Source: Acetobacter lovaniensis (GTDB lineage: Bacteria; Pseudomonadota; Alphaproteobacteria; Acetobacterales; Acetobacteraceae). From it: a DNA stretch of 64,000 nucleotides. The position numbers and the translations under genes are program-made. The notes beneath the pieces are model-generated. The model did no database searches, was not told where the DNA came from, and saw only the letters and a program-made list of their open reading frames with translations. The stretch covers positions 1 to 64,000 of the forward strand of contig NZ_JACHIE010000001.1 in the NCBI RefSeq assembly GCF_014207635.1, written 5' to 3'. Positions 1 to 8,661 of the stretch are shown piece by piece (within the stretch, counting starts at the first letter, position 1; every line of letters starts with the position of its first letter).

Positions 1-2
1 TC

Positions 3-3000
3 CTTCATCTGCCGTCCTTTCGCGCAGTCGTTTCTTCCAACGACCATTCTGGCACATTGCGATGCCGTGCGGGGAGGACGGCAACCACCCCATCTCAGGT
101 GGATGTGGTGCAGTCGGTAGGACGTGTAATGCGTGTCGCACCTGGTAAGAAACGGGGCTATGTGGTTCTTCCAGTGGTTATTCCTGCTGGTATTGAGCCA
201 GACAAAGCACTGGATAACAATTCAACTTATCAGGTCGTGTGGCAGGTTCTTCAGGCTTTACGGTCCCATGATGACCGCTTTGACAGCATGGTCAACAAAA
301 TGGACCTGCAAGCCAAGCCTGATACATCACGCATGGAAGTGATTGCTGTCACCAAGAAAATTGCTCCCAAAACCAAAGCCCTGACTACAGGAACAGCACA
401 ACAGGCTCATTCCTCTTATAATCTTGGGAAAAAATCTACTCCGCAAACTGATGACCGGCAGGACACGCTTCAGTTTGAGGTGGGGGAGATTGAGCGAGCC
501 ATTTACGCCAAAATCGTCAAGAAGGTGGGGAACAGACATCATTGGGAGGATTGGGCTGGTGATATTGCCAAGATAGCTCAGACCCATATAACCCGCATTA
601 CCACCATTCTGGATAACCCAGAGAATGTTCAGGCTCGTGAAGCCTTTGACCAGTTCGCTACTGATTTACGCTCTGAACTGAATGACAGCATCACACAGGA
701 TGAAATCATCGAGATGCTGGCACAACACCTGATTACCCGGCCTGTGTTTGAGGCTCTGTTTTCAGGGCATAGTTTTGTGTCTGATAACCCCATGTCCAAA
801 GCCATGCAGTCTGTTCTGGATGCGCTGGACAAACATAGTCTGCACAAGGAAACAGACAGGCTTGAATCCTTTTACACCAGTGTCAGGGAAAGAGCTTCAG
901 GGATTGATACGGCCTATGGTCGCCAGAAGGTTATCAAGGAACTGTATGATGGATTTTTCCAGCAGGCTTTTCCACGCCTGAAAGATCGTTTGGGTATTGT
1001 TTACACACCTCTGGAAGTTGTGGATTTTATTATCCGTTCCATCAATGACGTTCTGGAAAATGAGTTTGGTCAGACCTTGGGAAGTGAGGGGGTGCATATC
1101 ATGGACCCCTTTACTGGCACGGGCACGTTTATTACCCGACTGTTGCAAAGTGGGCTGATTACAAAGGAGCAGTTGCTTCATAAATATAAACATGAACTTC
1201 ATGCGAATGAAATTGTTCTGCTGGCTTATTATATCGCTTCCATCAATATTGAAGCGACTTTTGCAGATTTGATGGATGGCAAATATGAACCCTTTGAAGG
1301 GATATGTCTGACAGATACGTTCCGGCTCAGTGAACCCCATGATCTGATTGGTTCCACGCTGGAAGATAACAACAAGCGTATCAGGAAACAGAAAAAGCTC
1401 GATATCCGGGTTATTATGGGGAACCCTCCTTATTCCGTAGGACAGAAAAGCGGAAATGACAACAATCAGAATGTTTCCTATCCTACTTTGGATAAACGCA
1501 TCGCTGACACCTATTCTAAGCGGTCGAAAGCGACTCTATCTAAAGGACTATATGATAGCTATATCAGGGCAATTCGGTGGGCATCAGATCGTATAGGAAA
1601 CTGTGGAATAATTGGTTTTGTTACAAATGCTGGATTTCTTGAGTCCAACTCTGCTGATGGGCTCCGCAAGTGTTTAGCTGAAGAATTTTCGTCAATTTTT
1701 ATCCTTCACCTAAGGGGAGGGATTCGTGGAAAATCAGGTATTCTGGCAAAACAAGAGGGCGGAAATGTTTTCAACATTATGGTGCCCACCTCCATTTGTA
1801 TTTTAGTAAAAAATTTTAAAGCAAAGAGTTCAAGACAAATTTTATTTCATGACATTGGGGACAATCTAAATCGTAAAGATAAATTAGAACGTATTGAACA
1901 ATTGGGCTCTCTCGGTGGCATAACCAGAGCAGAGTTGTGGAGAAATATCAGTCCCGATAAGCATGGCGATTGGTTAAAACAAAGAGACGATAGTTTTGAG
2001 AGCTTCATTCCCATGGGTCTTAAAAAGAAAAATGAAAGCACTCTATTTCTCAATTTTTCTTTGGGTGTTGTCACAAATAGAGATTCTTGGTGCTGGAATT
2101 ACTCGAAGAAAAAATTAGAAATTAATATTAAATATATGATTGATATTTATAATTCTGAACTTACACGCTTCAACCAATCATTTCCGAATGAGAGTAAAAA
2201 GGAAAAAGATAAAATCGTTGCGTCTTTTGTTATCTCTGATCCTACCAAAATTAGTTGGACTCGCGCTCTGAGGCAAGACATCGCACGAAATCAGGAACTT
2301 TCATATTCTTCAATCTCTATGGTGAAAGCTACTTATAGACCATTCACACATCAATGGCTCTATTTTAACAAACGTCTTAATGAAGTAGTATCGCAGGTAG
2401 TTCGTATGTTTCCCGAAGCAAGCACAGAAAATCGTGTTATCTGTTTTAGAGGAACTGGAGGACTGAATGATTTTTCTCCATTGATGGTAAATCACGTTCC
2501 CGATCTATGTGTTGCTGATGGGCGAAATTCTCAATGTTTCCCTCTTTTCTTATATAACGAGAACAATGAGAAACCAGATAACGACGATCTATTTCCTGGT
2601 GCGTTAAAATCTGGAATAAATAAACAGAATGCTATCACTGATGATGGGTTAAAGCACTTTCAGGATGCTTATCCGGGGCAAATTATCAGCAAGGAAGACC
2701 TGTTCTATTACGTCTATGGCCTTCTGCATTCTCCAGAATATCGGGAACGCTATGCTGATACCCTCAGAAAGGAATTGCCACGTATTCCCCGCGTAAAGAC
2801 ATATGAAGCTTTCAAGGCATTCTCTGATGCTGGTAGAAAACTTGGTGAGATGCATGTCAATTTCGACACACAGACCATTTATCAGGATGTGGAAATCGAC
2901 ACAGGGAACAAAAACCTGACACCTGAAGAGTATCGGGTGACACAGATGAAATATGGTAAGGGGAAGGATAAAACCACCCTGCACTATAATGAACGCATTA

Positions 3001-3254
3001 CAGTGACAGGCATTCCCCTTGAAGCCTATGATTACGTAGTGAATGGAAAACCCGCATTGGATTGGGTGGTTGAACGTCAATGCGTCAAGCCAGACAAAGC
3101 CAGTGGCATTGTGAATGATGCCAATGACTGGGCTATCGAGACAATGCACAACCCACGTTACCCACTGGAACTGTTTTTGCGGATTATCACCATCAGCCTC
3201 GAAACCATGAAGATTGTAAACAACCTTCCGGCTTTGGATATTCTGGAAAATTAA
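3..3254 (+). CDS. Type ISP-like restriction-modification/helicase protein, 5' part missing
   Basis: The reading frame is open from the window edge; the first possible start in it is TTG 57, but this is not the real N-terminus. Residues about 18-30 carry superfamily 2 helicase motif VI (QSVGRVMR). The coupling region follows. An N6-adenine methyltransferase then shows motif I (DPFTGTGTF, near residue 350) and motif IV (NPPY, near 457). The C-terminal roughly 500 residues should be target recognition. This order matches single-chain type ISP enzymes (LlaGI/LlaBIII type), which couple an N-terminal nuclease and helicase to a methyltransferase. The nuclease and most of the helicase would lie upstream. 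The bases before about position 90 do not encode a recognisable motif V in any frame, so the gene may be 5'-truncated or frameshifted rather than merely cut by the window. Confidence 0.8.
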   Translation, partial: LHLPSFRAVVSSNDHSGTLRCRAGRTATTPSQVDVVQSVGRVMRVAPGKKRGYVVLPVVIPAGIEPDKALDNNSTYQVVWQVLQALRSHDDRFDSMVNKMDLQAKPDTSRMEVIAVTKKIAPKTKALTTGTAQQAHSSYNLGKKSTPQTDDRQDTLQFEVGEIERAIYAKIVKKVGNRHHWEDWAGDIAKIAQTHITRITTILDNPENVQAREAFDQFATDLRSELNDSITQDEIIEMLAQHLITRPVFEALFSGHSFVSDNPMSKAMQSVLDALDKHSLHKETDRLESFYTSVRERASGIDTAYGRQKVIKELYDGFFQQAFPRLKDRLGIVYTPLEVVDFIIRSINDVLENEFGQTLGSEGVHIMDPFTGTGTFITRLLQSGLITKEQLLHKYKHELHANEIVLLAYYIASINIEATFADLMDGKYEPFEGICLTDTFRLSEPHDLIGSTLEDNNKRIRKQKKLDIRVIMGNPPYSVGQKSGNDNNQNVSYPTLDKRIADTYSKRSKATLSKGLYDSYIRAIRWASDRIGNCGIIGFVTNAGFLESNSADGLRKCLAEEFSSIFILHLRGGIRGKSGILAKQEGGNVFNIMVPTSICILVKNFKAKSSRQILFHDIGDNLNRKDKLERIEQLGSLGGITRAELWRNISPDKHGDWLKQRDDSFESFIPMGLKKKNESTLFLNFSLGVVTNRDSWCWNYSKKKLEINIKYMIDIYNSELTRFNQSFPNESKKEKDKIVASFVISDPTKISWTRALRQDIARNQELSYSSISMVKATYRPFTHQWLYFNKRLNEVVSQVVRMFPEASTENRVICFRGTGGLNDFSPLMVNHVPDLCVADGRNSQCFPLFLYNENNEKPDNDDLFPGALKSGINKQNAITDDGLKHFQDAYPGQIISKEDLFYYVYGLLHSPEYRERYADTLRKELPRIPRVKTYEAFKAFSDAGRKLGEMHVNFDTQTIYQDVEIDTGNKNLTPEEYRVTQMKYGKGKDKTTLHYNERITVTGIPLEAYDYVVNGKPALDWVVERQCVKPDKASGIVNDANDWAIETMHNPRYPLELFLRIITISLETMKIVNNLPALDILEN

Positions 3255-3259
3255 GAGGT

Positions 3260-4381
3260 TTAAACACGCATGGCGTTTTGCTGTGCAAATTTTTGCCAGC
3301 GATGAGCCGGAAAGGGAATAATATTCTCTGGCTCATCAATTCTTTCTCTGAATTTTTCAACTAATTCACTCGATAAATTTCTGCCAATACGAGTGGCTGA
3401 GTTCATGTAAAGCTTCATATCCACCCAATGGCAGGTCTTCATCCAGCCTGTATCAAGATTAAAGGCTTTGCAGGTGTTCAGAACCATCTGAGCGTCAAAA
3501 GTTACATTAAACGCATAGACAGTCCTGCCAGACAGATGTTTGACCACTTCAGGGTAAATGTCCTGCCATGTTGTGACACTCTGGTTTCCCATAAGTGTTG
3601 CACGTGTGAAAATATCCTTCGTTATGTGATGGTGGTCGCTGGCCTGCTTCTGAATGGACACAGAAGGCTGGCAGAAACGATTGAACAGCAGATTCCCCTT
3701 ATGGTCTGTTATCGTAATCTGAAGCACCTGGTCCTGTTCTTCTCGGCCTGTCGTTTCAATATTCAACACCAGATACGCTTTTGCAGGAATTTTCTTCTTT
3801 TGTGAGATAGGACACTGAGCCAGTTTTCCGGGTCTTTCTATCTGTCTCAACAGGGCTTTCAACGCCTTGTCAGTGTCCAGACTGGTCATGAGACGGGAAA
3901 AATCATTGTTCCACCACAGCATGGAAATCTCTGCGGGTTTCAGTCCTTCCCATATGTCTTTCAGGATGGTTTTCTGAACCTGAGAGAAACAGTTCCTTAA
4001 TTGTCCAAGAGCAGGCATCAGCATCCTGTCAAAACCAAAATCCATACGTTTTTTGGTGGTGAAGGGCTGAAGATATGGCTCAACCAGTTGTTCCAGGACC
4101 TGACGTTTATAATCAGCCTTGTCTTTGACGTTGGCAGGAACGTCTATGAAGTTTGGAAATAAACCCAGAATGTCACATCCCACCTCTTCCACTTTATCAG
4201 CAATGGATGTTCTTGGCGCGTTCACCATGACAAAATCACGAATATAAAAAACGGTTGACCGCCCCACCTTTCGTTCATCAGAGAAACAACGCAGGTAACG
4301 TCCAGCCAAGGGACAGGAACGATTATCCGGGATTCTGATGCCTTCAGAGAGCAGGGCAAAAACAGTGCTGTAATTTATCAT
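3260..4381 (-). CDS. DEDD-type 3'-5' exonuclease-like protein, degenerate active site
   Basis: 373 residues, convergent with the restriction gene and only 5 bp from its stop. The N-terminal 200 residues are unrecognised. The C-terminal half, from about residue 205, resembles RNase T/DnaQ exonucleases. It has NIETTG where the family has DxETTG, and an ExoII-like N-x-x-F-D (FNVTFDAQ). The ExoIII H-x4-D is not clear: the tail has AHRWQKF but no following Asp. Loss of the first catalytic Asp (codon AAT) suggests weak or absent nuclease activity, or a nucleic-acid binding role. Function in the element is unknown; such proteins occur on Acetobacteraceae plasmids, which is context rather than proof. 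Confidence 0.65.
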   Translation of the reverse strand: MINYSTVFALLSEGIRIPDNRSCPLAGRYLRCFSDERKVGRSTVFYIRDFVMVNAPRTSIADKVEEVGCDILGLFPNFIDVPANVKDKADYKRQVLEQLVEPYLQPFTTKKRMDFGFDRMLMPALGQLRNCFSQVQKTILKDIWEGLKPAEISMLWWNNDFSRLMTSLDTDKALKALLRQIERPGKLAQCPISQKKKIPAKAYLVLNIETTGREEQDQVLQITITDHKGNLLFNRFCQPSVSIQKQASDHHHITKDIFTRATLMGNQSVTTWQDIYPEVVKHLSGRTVYAFNVTFDAQMVLNTCKAFNLDTGWMKTCHWVDMKLYMNSATRIGRNLSSELVEKFRERIDEPENIIPFPAHRWQKFAQQNAMRV

Positions 4382-4500
4382 AATATTACTCCATTCAATA
4401 ACTCCTTAAATATACGTTATTTATAAACTATATTTATAGTTATTGCAATATTTATATGTATTTATATAAATAAATATATAAAATACTTATAATATTAATG
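4382..4500. other. AT-rich stretch beside the repeat array
   Basis: About 110 bp composed almost entirely of A and T, with runs such as ATATTTATATG and TTATATAAATAAATATATAAA. It contains the promoter of the exonuclease-like gene on the minus strand. It abuts the 47-bp repeats that follow, so it could also serve as a DNA unwinding element of a replication origin. That role is inferred from position only. Confidence 0.4.
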
Positions 4501-4507
4501 GGAATAA

Positions 4508-4648
4508 TCAACAGGTTTGTTTGTTGTTTTAGTCGTGTGTTTTGCATGAAATGGTCAACAGGATTTTCTGTTGACTGATAAGACAAAAAACACAGCAAGG
4601 TTCAACAGGAAACCTGTGCGACTATGTGTTGAAAAAATCAGACACAGA
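4508..4648. repeat. Three 47-bp-spaced TCAACAGG repeats (iteron-like)
   Basis: TCAACAGG occurs at 4508, 4555 and 4602, exactly 47 bp apart each time. The first two copies continue with a partly matching TTnnnTGTTG segment. The second forms a perfect inverted repeat, GTCAACAG (4554-4561) and CTGTTGAC (4568-4575). Related AACAGG words recur at 4674, 4875 and 4943. Regular helical-phase spacing near a replication protein gene suggests Rep-binding iterons, but no binding data exist. Confidence 0.45.
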
Positions 4649-4672
4649 CGAAATACCCCGGATATCATTCGG

Positions 4673-5006
4673 AAACAGGTTTACTGGAATAACCCGGATG
4701 GGAAAGCATCAAACATGCTGTTTCAACGAGAAATAAGCCACGTTGAAAGCCAAAACAGACTTTCAGGGAAGATTATACCCTTCACGGGCAAACCATGCTT
4801 CTACGGTTCATTTATGGAGGAAACCGGAAGTTCACTACAAAACAAAAAAATCTGTAGTGACCTTTGAAACCAGAAACAGGTTTTCCAGATGAATCTGGTG
4901 AAGCAGATAAAACGCGAAATAAGCCACACAGAGACACGCAACAGGAACGAAGGGTATAATCTTCCCCTGTCGGGTGAAAATCGTCTCCACGGGTCAATTA
5001 TGGAGA
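4673..5006. repeat. Imperfect tandem duplication of about 185 bp with hairpins
   Basis: Two diverged copies share landmarks in the same order: AAACAGGTTT (4673/4874), an AAATAAGCCAC block (4727-4741/4913-4927), an 18-bp element, then TTATGGAG (4811/4997). The 18-bp element GGGAAGATTATACCCTTC at 4766-4783 reappears exactly but inverted at 4949-4966. Copy 1 has a perfect 8-bp hairpin, TTTCAACG 4721-4728 and CGTTGAAA 4741-4748. Between the copies lies TCACTACA 4832-4839 with TGTAGTGA 4853-4860. No convincing gene was found. The stretch to 5191 holds nothing else that I can name. Confidence 0.5.
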
Positions 5007-5191
5007 TTTACGGGGGATATGGAACGAACCTGACAGAGTGAATCACAAGAAACAGAAAAAATGCGTCTGATTCATCTGAAAAGTGATATGGAAAAAGAAA
5101 AGAACCAAAAGAAAAAAAGAATGTTGGGTGGATTTCATAATCCATAGTTATCCGTCCCCACCTGTCTCACGTCAAAAACAAAACCGGAACC

Positions 5192-6553
5192 TTACAAAGT
5201 CCCTGATTTTTTCATTCTGTAATAAGTCGCTCTGGAAATGTTCAGGGCTTCCCATGGTTTGGAAACTGACAGATTATTCTCCGTAAGCCATGCTTCTCTG
5301 GTCTGTCCCTGACTTGTTGGTCTTTCCTTACGTCCTTCAGTCTGGCGTTTTGTGCGTTTTCTGAGCAATCTTTCCTCATGGTCAATGAAGACACTCAGAT
5401 GTTTCATTTCCTCGCGGGTAATGCCTAATTTCTGAATGATGGTCTTTGTGCCAGTCGTATAGCCCTTGTGTCGCTTTTTGGCTGAGTAGTCCTGACCGGC
5501 TTTCTTGTAGAGGGTCTGCATGGCGTTGTGCATATGTTTGGCAATATATCCCTCATCAATCACGCCTTCAGCCCATTGTTCCAGATTGGAGGGGAGATTG
5601 TCAGGATTGGATATCTGAGCCAGCAGGATGCCCGCTTCATGGCAGAAAATATCACATTCCCCTTTTCGAACTGGTCCCCTGTAGCGCAGGAAGCCAAGCG
5701 TTTTCAGGTCATACAGTCCTTTCTTGGCCCATGAGGCCCACCCCTTGAAACCCTGGGTTCCACGTTCGTCAGGAACAAGCGCATTGGTTTTCCTGCGAGC
5801 CAGATATTCAACCCTGGCTTTTTCACGTCTCTCCTGTCTGGCTATCTTCTGTTTTTTGTAATCTTCGTATTTCTTTGGAAGAACCATGTCGCACAGGGTC
5901 GAGAAGTCATAGAACTGACCTCTGTAATCAAGGAACTCGCATCGATGACGCCTTGGATGATGGGAGTTCACACTCCCAGGAAGACGAAAGACACGTGAAA
6001 AATCATAGGTTGCCTGGTCTGCTCCCCATGGGATGAATTTTCTTAACAGTTCTCTGTGAGTAGCCTGAAAGCGTCCCTTGCATCGTGCTGGAACAGGACA
6101 TTCAAACGTATAATGCAGATAAATACCTCTTCCAGAACTGAGGATATTGGAGGGGCGAGGAATGTTGTTGTCATCGCAGAACTTGAGCAGGATTTCATAA
6201 TTCTCCCCAAGGTCATGATATTGAATGGTGGGGTTGGTTTCATATTTGTAGCAATCAAGGTCGATGCAGATATGGTCAAAAACCGCGACAAACTCACCCC
6301 TGCGACTGCATTTGTAAAACCAGTTCATGGAGATATAGGAATCTTCAATGTCCTGGGCCATGTCAAAAACGGTTTCGTATTCCGAGATATGGTAAGGTTT
6401 ATCCCACCATGTTCTGCCTTTTGCATCAGGCTGTTTTAATTTCTGACCCATGATGAAAAACAGATTGGCATTGTAAGGCATGAACCTTTTCATCCTCCAA
6501 TCGTATGGATATCTGTCGAGTGCTACTTCAGGTTTTTTAAATGCTAATCCCAT
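5192..6553 (-). CDS. Replication protein with primase-like (AEP) domain
   Basis: 453 residues. Residues about 90-105 end in DHICIDLDCYK, a D-x-D metal site as in archaeo-eukaryotic primases. SGRGIYLHY follows near 140, and DFSRVFRLPGS near 186, the R-x-PGS signature of plasmid and phage primase/replication proteins. Residues about 220-255 are a charged, Arg/Lys-rich helix. The last roughly 40 residues (WLTENNLSVSKPWEALNISRATYYRMKK) form a helix-turn-helix. It probably starts replication of the element by priming and origin binding. The start ATG is supported by AAAGGAG 8 nt upstream. The repeat arrays lie just downstream of its stop, and two small-RNA-like units lie just upstream of its start. 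Confidence 0.75.
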   Translation of the reverse strand: MGLAFKKPEVALDRYPYDWRMKRFMPYNANLFFIMGQKLKQPDAKGRTWWDKPYHISEYETVFDMAQDIEDSYISMNWFYKCSRRGEFVAVFDHICIDLDCYKYETNPTIQYHDLGENYEILLKFCDDNNIPRPSNILSSGRGIYLHYTFECPVPARCKGRFQATHRELLRKFIPWGADQATYDFSRVFRLPGSVNSHHPRRHRCEFLDYRGQFYDFSTLCDMVLPKKYEDYKKQKIARQERREKARVEYLARRKTNALVPDERGTQGFKGWASWAKKGLYDLKTLGFLRYRGPVRKGECDIFCHEAGILLAQISNPDNLPSNLEQWAEGVIDEGYIAKHMHNAMQTLYKKAGQDYSAKKRHKGYTTGTKTIIQKLGITREEMKHLSVFIDHEERLLRKRTKRQTEGRKERPTSQGQTREAWLTENNLSVSKPWEALNISRATYYRMKKSGTL

Positions 6554-6610
6554 AAAATTTTTCTCCTTTAATCAGGATGAAGAAAAAATCACGAGAACTA
6601 CATTTTTTAC

Positions 6611-6639
6611 TTGACTAATTCATTTAAATACTACATAAT
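6611..6639 (+). promoter_or_regulatory. Sigma-70-type promoter of small RNA unit 1
   Basis: TTGACT at 6611-6616 is followed after 17 bp by CATAAT at 6634-6639, inside an AT-rich leader. It points away from rep. The sequence TTTTTACTTGAC around the -35 box is repeated at unit 2. Confidence 0.5.
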
Positions 6640-6645
6640 CAATTC

Positions 6646-6730
6646 ATAAAAACAGTGCTTGTTTTGCTCTCGGTGGCCTCTTCTCCATCGCATTTGTTAA
6701 AGTCAGATGTTTGTCGCATCTGGCTTTTTC
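6646..6730 (+). ncRNA. Candidate small RNA 1, about 85 nt, with intrinsic terminator
   Basis: Downstream of the promoter at 6611-6639 the transcript would begin near AAAAACAGT (6648). Hairpin A is CGGTGG 6671-6676 with CCATCG 6685-6690, exposing the loop CCTCTTCT. Hairpin B is AGTCAGATG 6701-6709 with CATCTGGCT 6717-6725 (one T-G wobble), followed by a T run 6725-6729, an intrinsic terminator. The loop plus CC reads CTTCTCC, complementary to Shine-Dalgarno sequences, including GGAGAA ahead of rep. No open frame fits. Role inferred: copy-number or translation control. Confidence 0.5.
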
Positions 6731-6821
6731 CATTATTAAAGCATGAAACATTAATTTATGCAAGTAAAATATAAACTGTAGTTATATACAAACCATATTA
6801 TAAATAAAAATGTATTTTTAC

Positions 6822-6850
6822 TTGACAAAATACCCAAAATTATGCATGAT
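6822..6850 (+). promoter_or_regulatory. Sigma-70-type promoter of small RNA unit 2
   Basis: TTGACA at 6822-6827 and CATGAT at 6845-6850 are separated by 17 bp. The -35 context TTTTTACTTGACA matches that of unit 1. Confidence 0.45.
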
Positions 6851-6856
6851 AAACTT

Positions 6857-6935
6857 ACACAAAAACAGTAGTTTGGATGGAGTAGTTCCCCATCTGTGTT
6901 ATGGAAGCCAGATTCTCACAAGTCTGGCTTTTTTG
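6857..6935 (+). ncRNA. Candidate small RNA 2, paralogue of small RNA 1
   Basis: This unit has the same layout as the preceding one: a similar promoter, AAAAACAGT at 6861, hairpin A (GATGG 6876-6880 with CCATC 6890-6894, pyrimidine-rich loop end TTCC), then hairpin B (AGCCAGA 6906-6912 with TCTGGCT 6923-6929) and a T run to 6934. Hairpin A pairs by A-U where unit 1 uses G-U, a compensatory change that favours a real RNA stem. It ends about 125 bp before the small gene at 7062. Confidence 0.5.
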
Positions 6936-7061
6936 TTGTCCGGATTTCAGGGCATCCTTTGTTAAACCGGCTGTTGAGCCATTCCTTGCAACGTCCAGTC
7001 TTTCTTGCCTGTGTTCCTGTCATACTGGTTGGACAGGTCTGTTCAACAGGGAAGGAAACAT

Positions 7062-7415
7062 ATGGAAGACACTACGAAAACATGGGGCATCAGGGGGATT
7101 TCTGCTGATGTCCGGCAAGCTGTCATTACACAGAGCCAGAAGCAGGGCATGAAAGCCGGAGAGTGGCTGACACTGGCTATTCTGGAAAAAATCAGACAGG
7201 ACAGGAATGCAGGGAAAGCCCTGGTGGCTTCCAATGGAAAACCTGCTGTCAGTGCAGAGGATGCCTCTGCTGTTCTGGCTTTGCTGGAACGTCTTCAGGG
7301 TATGGGGATTGAACCTCCTGAGCACATGAAGAAGCAAGCCACCATGCTAGTCAGGAAGTGTATGACATCCCTCAGAAAGGGAACGTCAGCCAGACAAGAA
7401 CCTGGAATCGTCTGA
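7062..7415 (+). CDS. Small plasmid-type protein, ribbon-helix-helix-like
   Basis: 117 residues, taking ATG 7062 because AGGGAAGG lies 8 nt upstream; the frame is open further 5' but has no better start. The N-terminus (WGIRGISADVRQAVITQS, then GMKAGEWLTLAI) resembles short Arc/ribbon-helix-helix-like modules, in which a strand is followed by two helices. The C-terminal half is helical and Lys/Arg-rich. No enzyme motif is seen. Its place next to rep suggests a DNA-binding, partition or copy-control role. This is an inference, and I do not recognise the family with certainty. Confidence 0.55.
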   Translation: MEDTTKTWGIRGISADVRQAVITQSQKQGMKAGEWLTLAILEKIRQDRNAGKALVASNGKPAVSAEDASAVLALLERLQGMGIEPPEHMKKQATMLVRKCMTSLRKGTSARQEPGIV

Positions 7416-8661
7416 ATGACGGGAATTCACTCAACTGCCATTTAATAGGATTTCTGGTTTCATTGGTTGGTCATCCGATGGCAACTCATGCTTATGCATT
7501 GTCGAGACACAACGAGTTAGAAGGTCGTGAAGTGTCGAACTGGTAGCTCCGGAAAAATATCACTTTCCCCATTTTCAGCAATCTTCGTCATATGGTGCTC
7601 ATACATAAAAGCATGGACGTTAAGATTCATCTGAAAAAGATTATTATTTTTATCGTACTATTTCATTAATAATGAGAAATATTTTTATTCTATGTTGCAC
7701 AATCATTCATGAAAAAAATTTTAATGAACCGATTTGATAAATTTTCCTAATCACGAATCCACAAAAACCTAGATGGGGCAGGGGCAAAAAACTTTGTTTT
7801 TCCTATTGCACAGCAGATGATGTTTATATAAAAACATACTCACACGGTGGGAAGTTACTCCACTTTTGTATCCCTAGAGGCTAACGTGGAATGCCTATAA
7901 GTCATTGATTTTAATGATTAAAGATTGGTTTGGGAAAAAGTTAGAACCGGTCCAGGTCCCCCAGCCATATTTTCTCCTAAATGATAAAGCGGTTGTGTTT
8001 TGTACCTTAATTTTGATTCAAGGTATTTTACGCATTTGCATGAAAGTCGCGGCTTAACTCACGCCACCGTATGAGTCGCTTACTTACATTTCTCAGTGTC
8101 GCACACACTATAACTTCTTGGCGACCATCCCCATGGGCTTAAGATTTTATACAATTTATGCCAGATTCACTCAAATCACAGTTCAAATCTACGATATCGT
8201 GAATAGGTTGGGTTTATTTATCTGTGCGTGGAATAAGTATTGCGAGGCATTGATTTAGGTCAATGCCAAGCATAGCTTGGTCATAGGCATGCATTCAATC
8301 AGACACACAAAATTCTCAATCGCGTGAAATTCTGTTAACAAAGCCTAAACGAACTTGATATTGTCTTAAAATTATTCTTTTGTAGTAGAGTCGATAAATG
8401 AAAATTGGGTGATCTGTTTGATATTCCAGCTTTATGCCACAGTCGCAAAGACTTCGGCATGACGGCATGGAACTGTTATTCATGCACGTAGCAGGAAGTT
8501 TTGAGGCTGTCGTTTCTCGAATGACTACGCTTCAGGATATTCCCCGCAGGGACTCTACTTGCGGATTTGTAATCGCAATAGAGGTCAGTCGCTATACTCT
8601 TATCACAATAACGTTCTCGTCCATTACCCCTGCATAGTTTTTACGCATCCAAGGCTCAACA
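7416..8661. other. 1.2 kb without a recognisable gene
   Basis: I find no supported coding region, transposase remnant or RNA gene here. Open frames at 7358-7546 and 8434-8637 have no visible ribosome binding site or family features. The only clear element is an FNR-like palindrome at 8250-8263. This is probably the junction between the accessory element and the core chromosome. Confidence 0.4.
8250..8263. promoter_or_regulatory. FNR/FixK-like box
   Basis: TTGATTTAGGTCAA matches the FNR consensus TTGAT-N4-ATCAA with one change. It lies inside a longer dyad, GCATTGA...TCAATGC. It is about 400 bp upstream of the heme-PAS gene, so its target promoter is uncertain. Confidence 0.4.

Noticed and set aside
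4571..4867. A 98-codon open frame in the repeat region.
   Set aside because: It crosses repeats and hairpins, has no ribosome binding site, and its product has no recognisable feature.
4508..5006. A CRISPR array.
   Set aside because: Only three short identical words at 47-bp spacing, no 24-40 bp repeats, and no cas genes.
8434..8637. A 67-codon open frame before the heme-PAS gene.
   Set aside because: No ribosome binding site or family features; more likely leader sequence.
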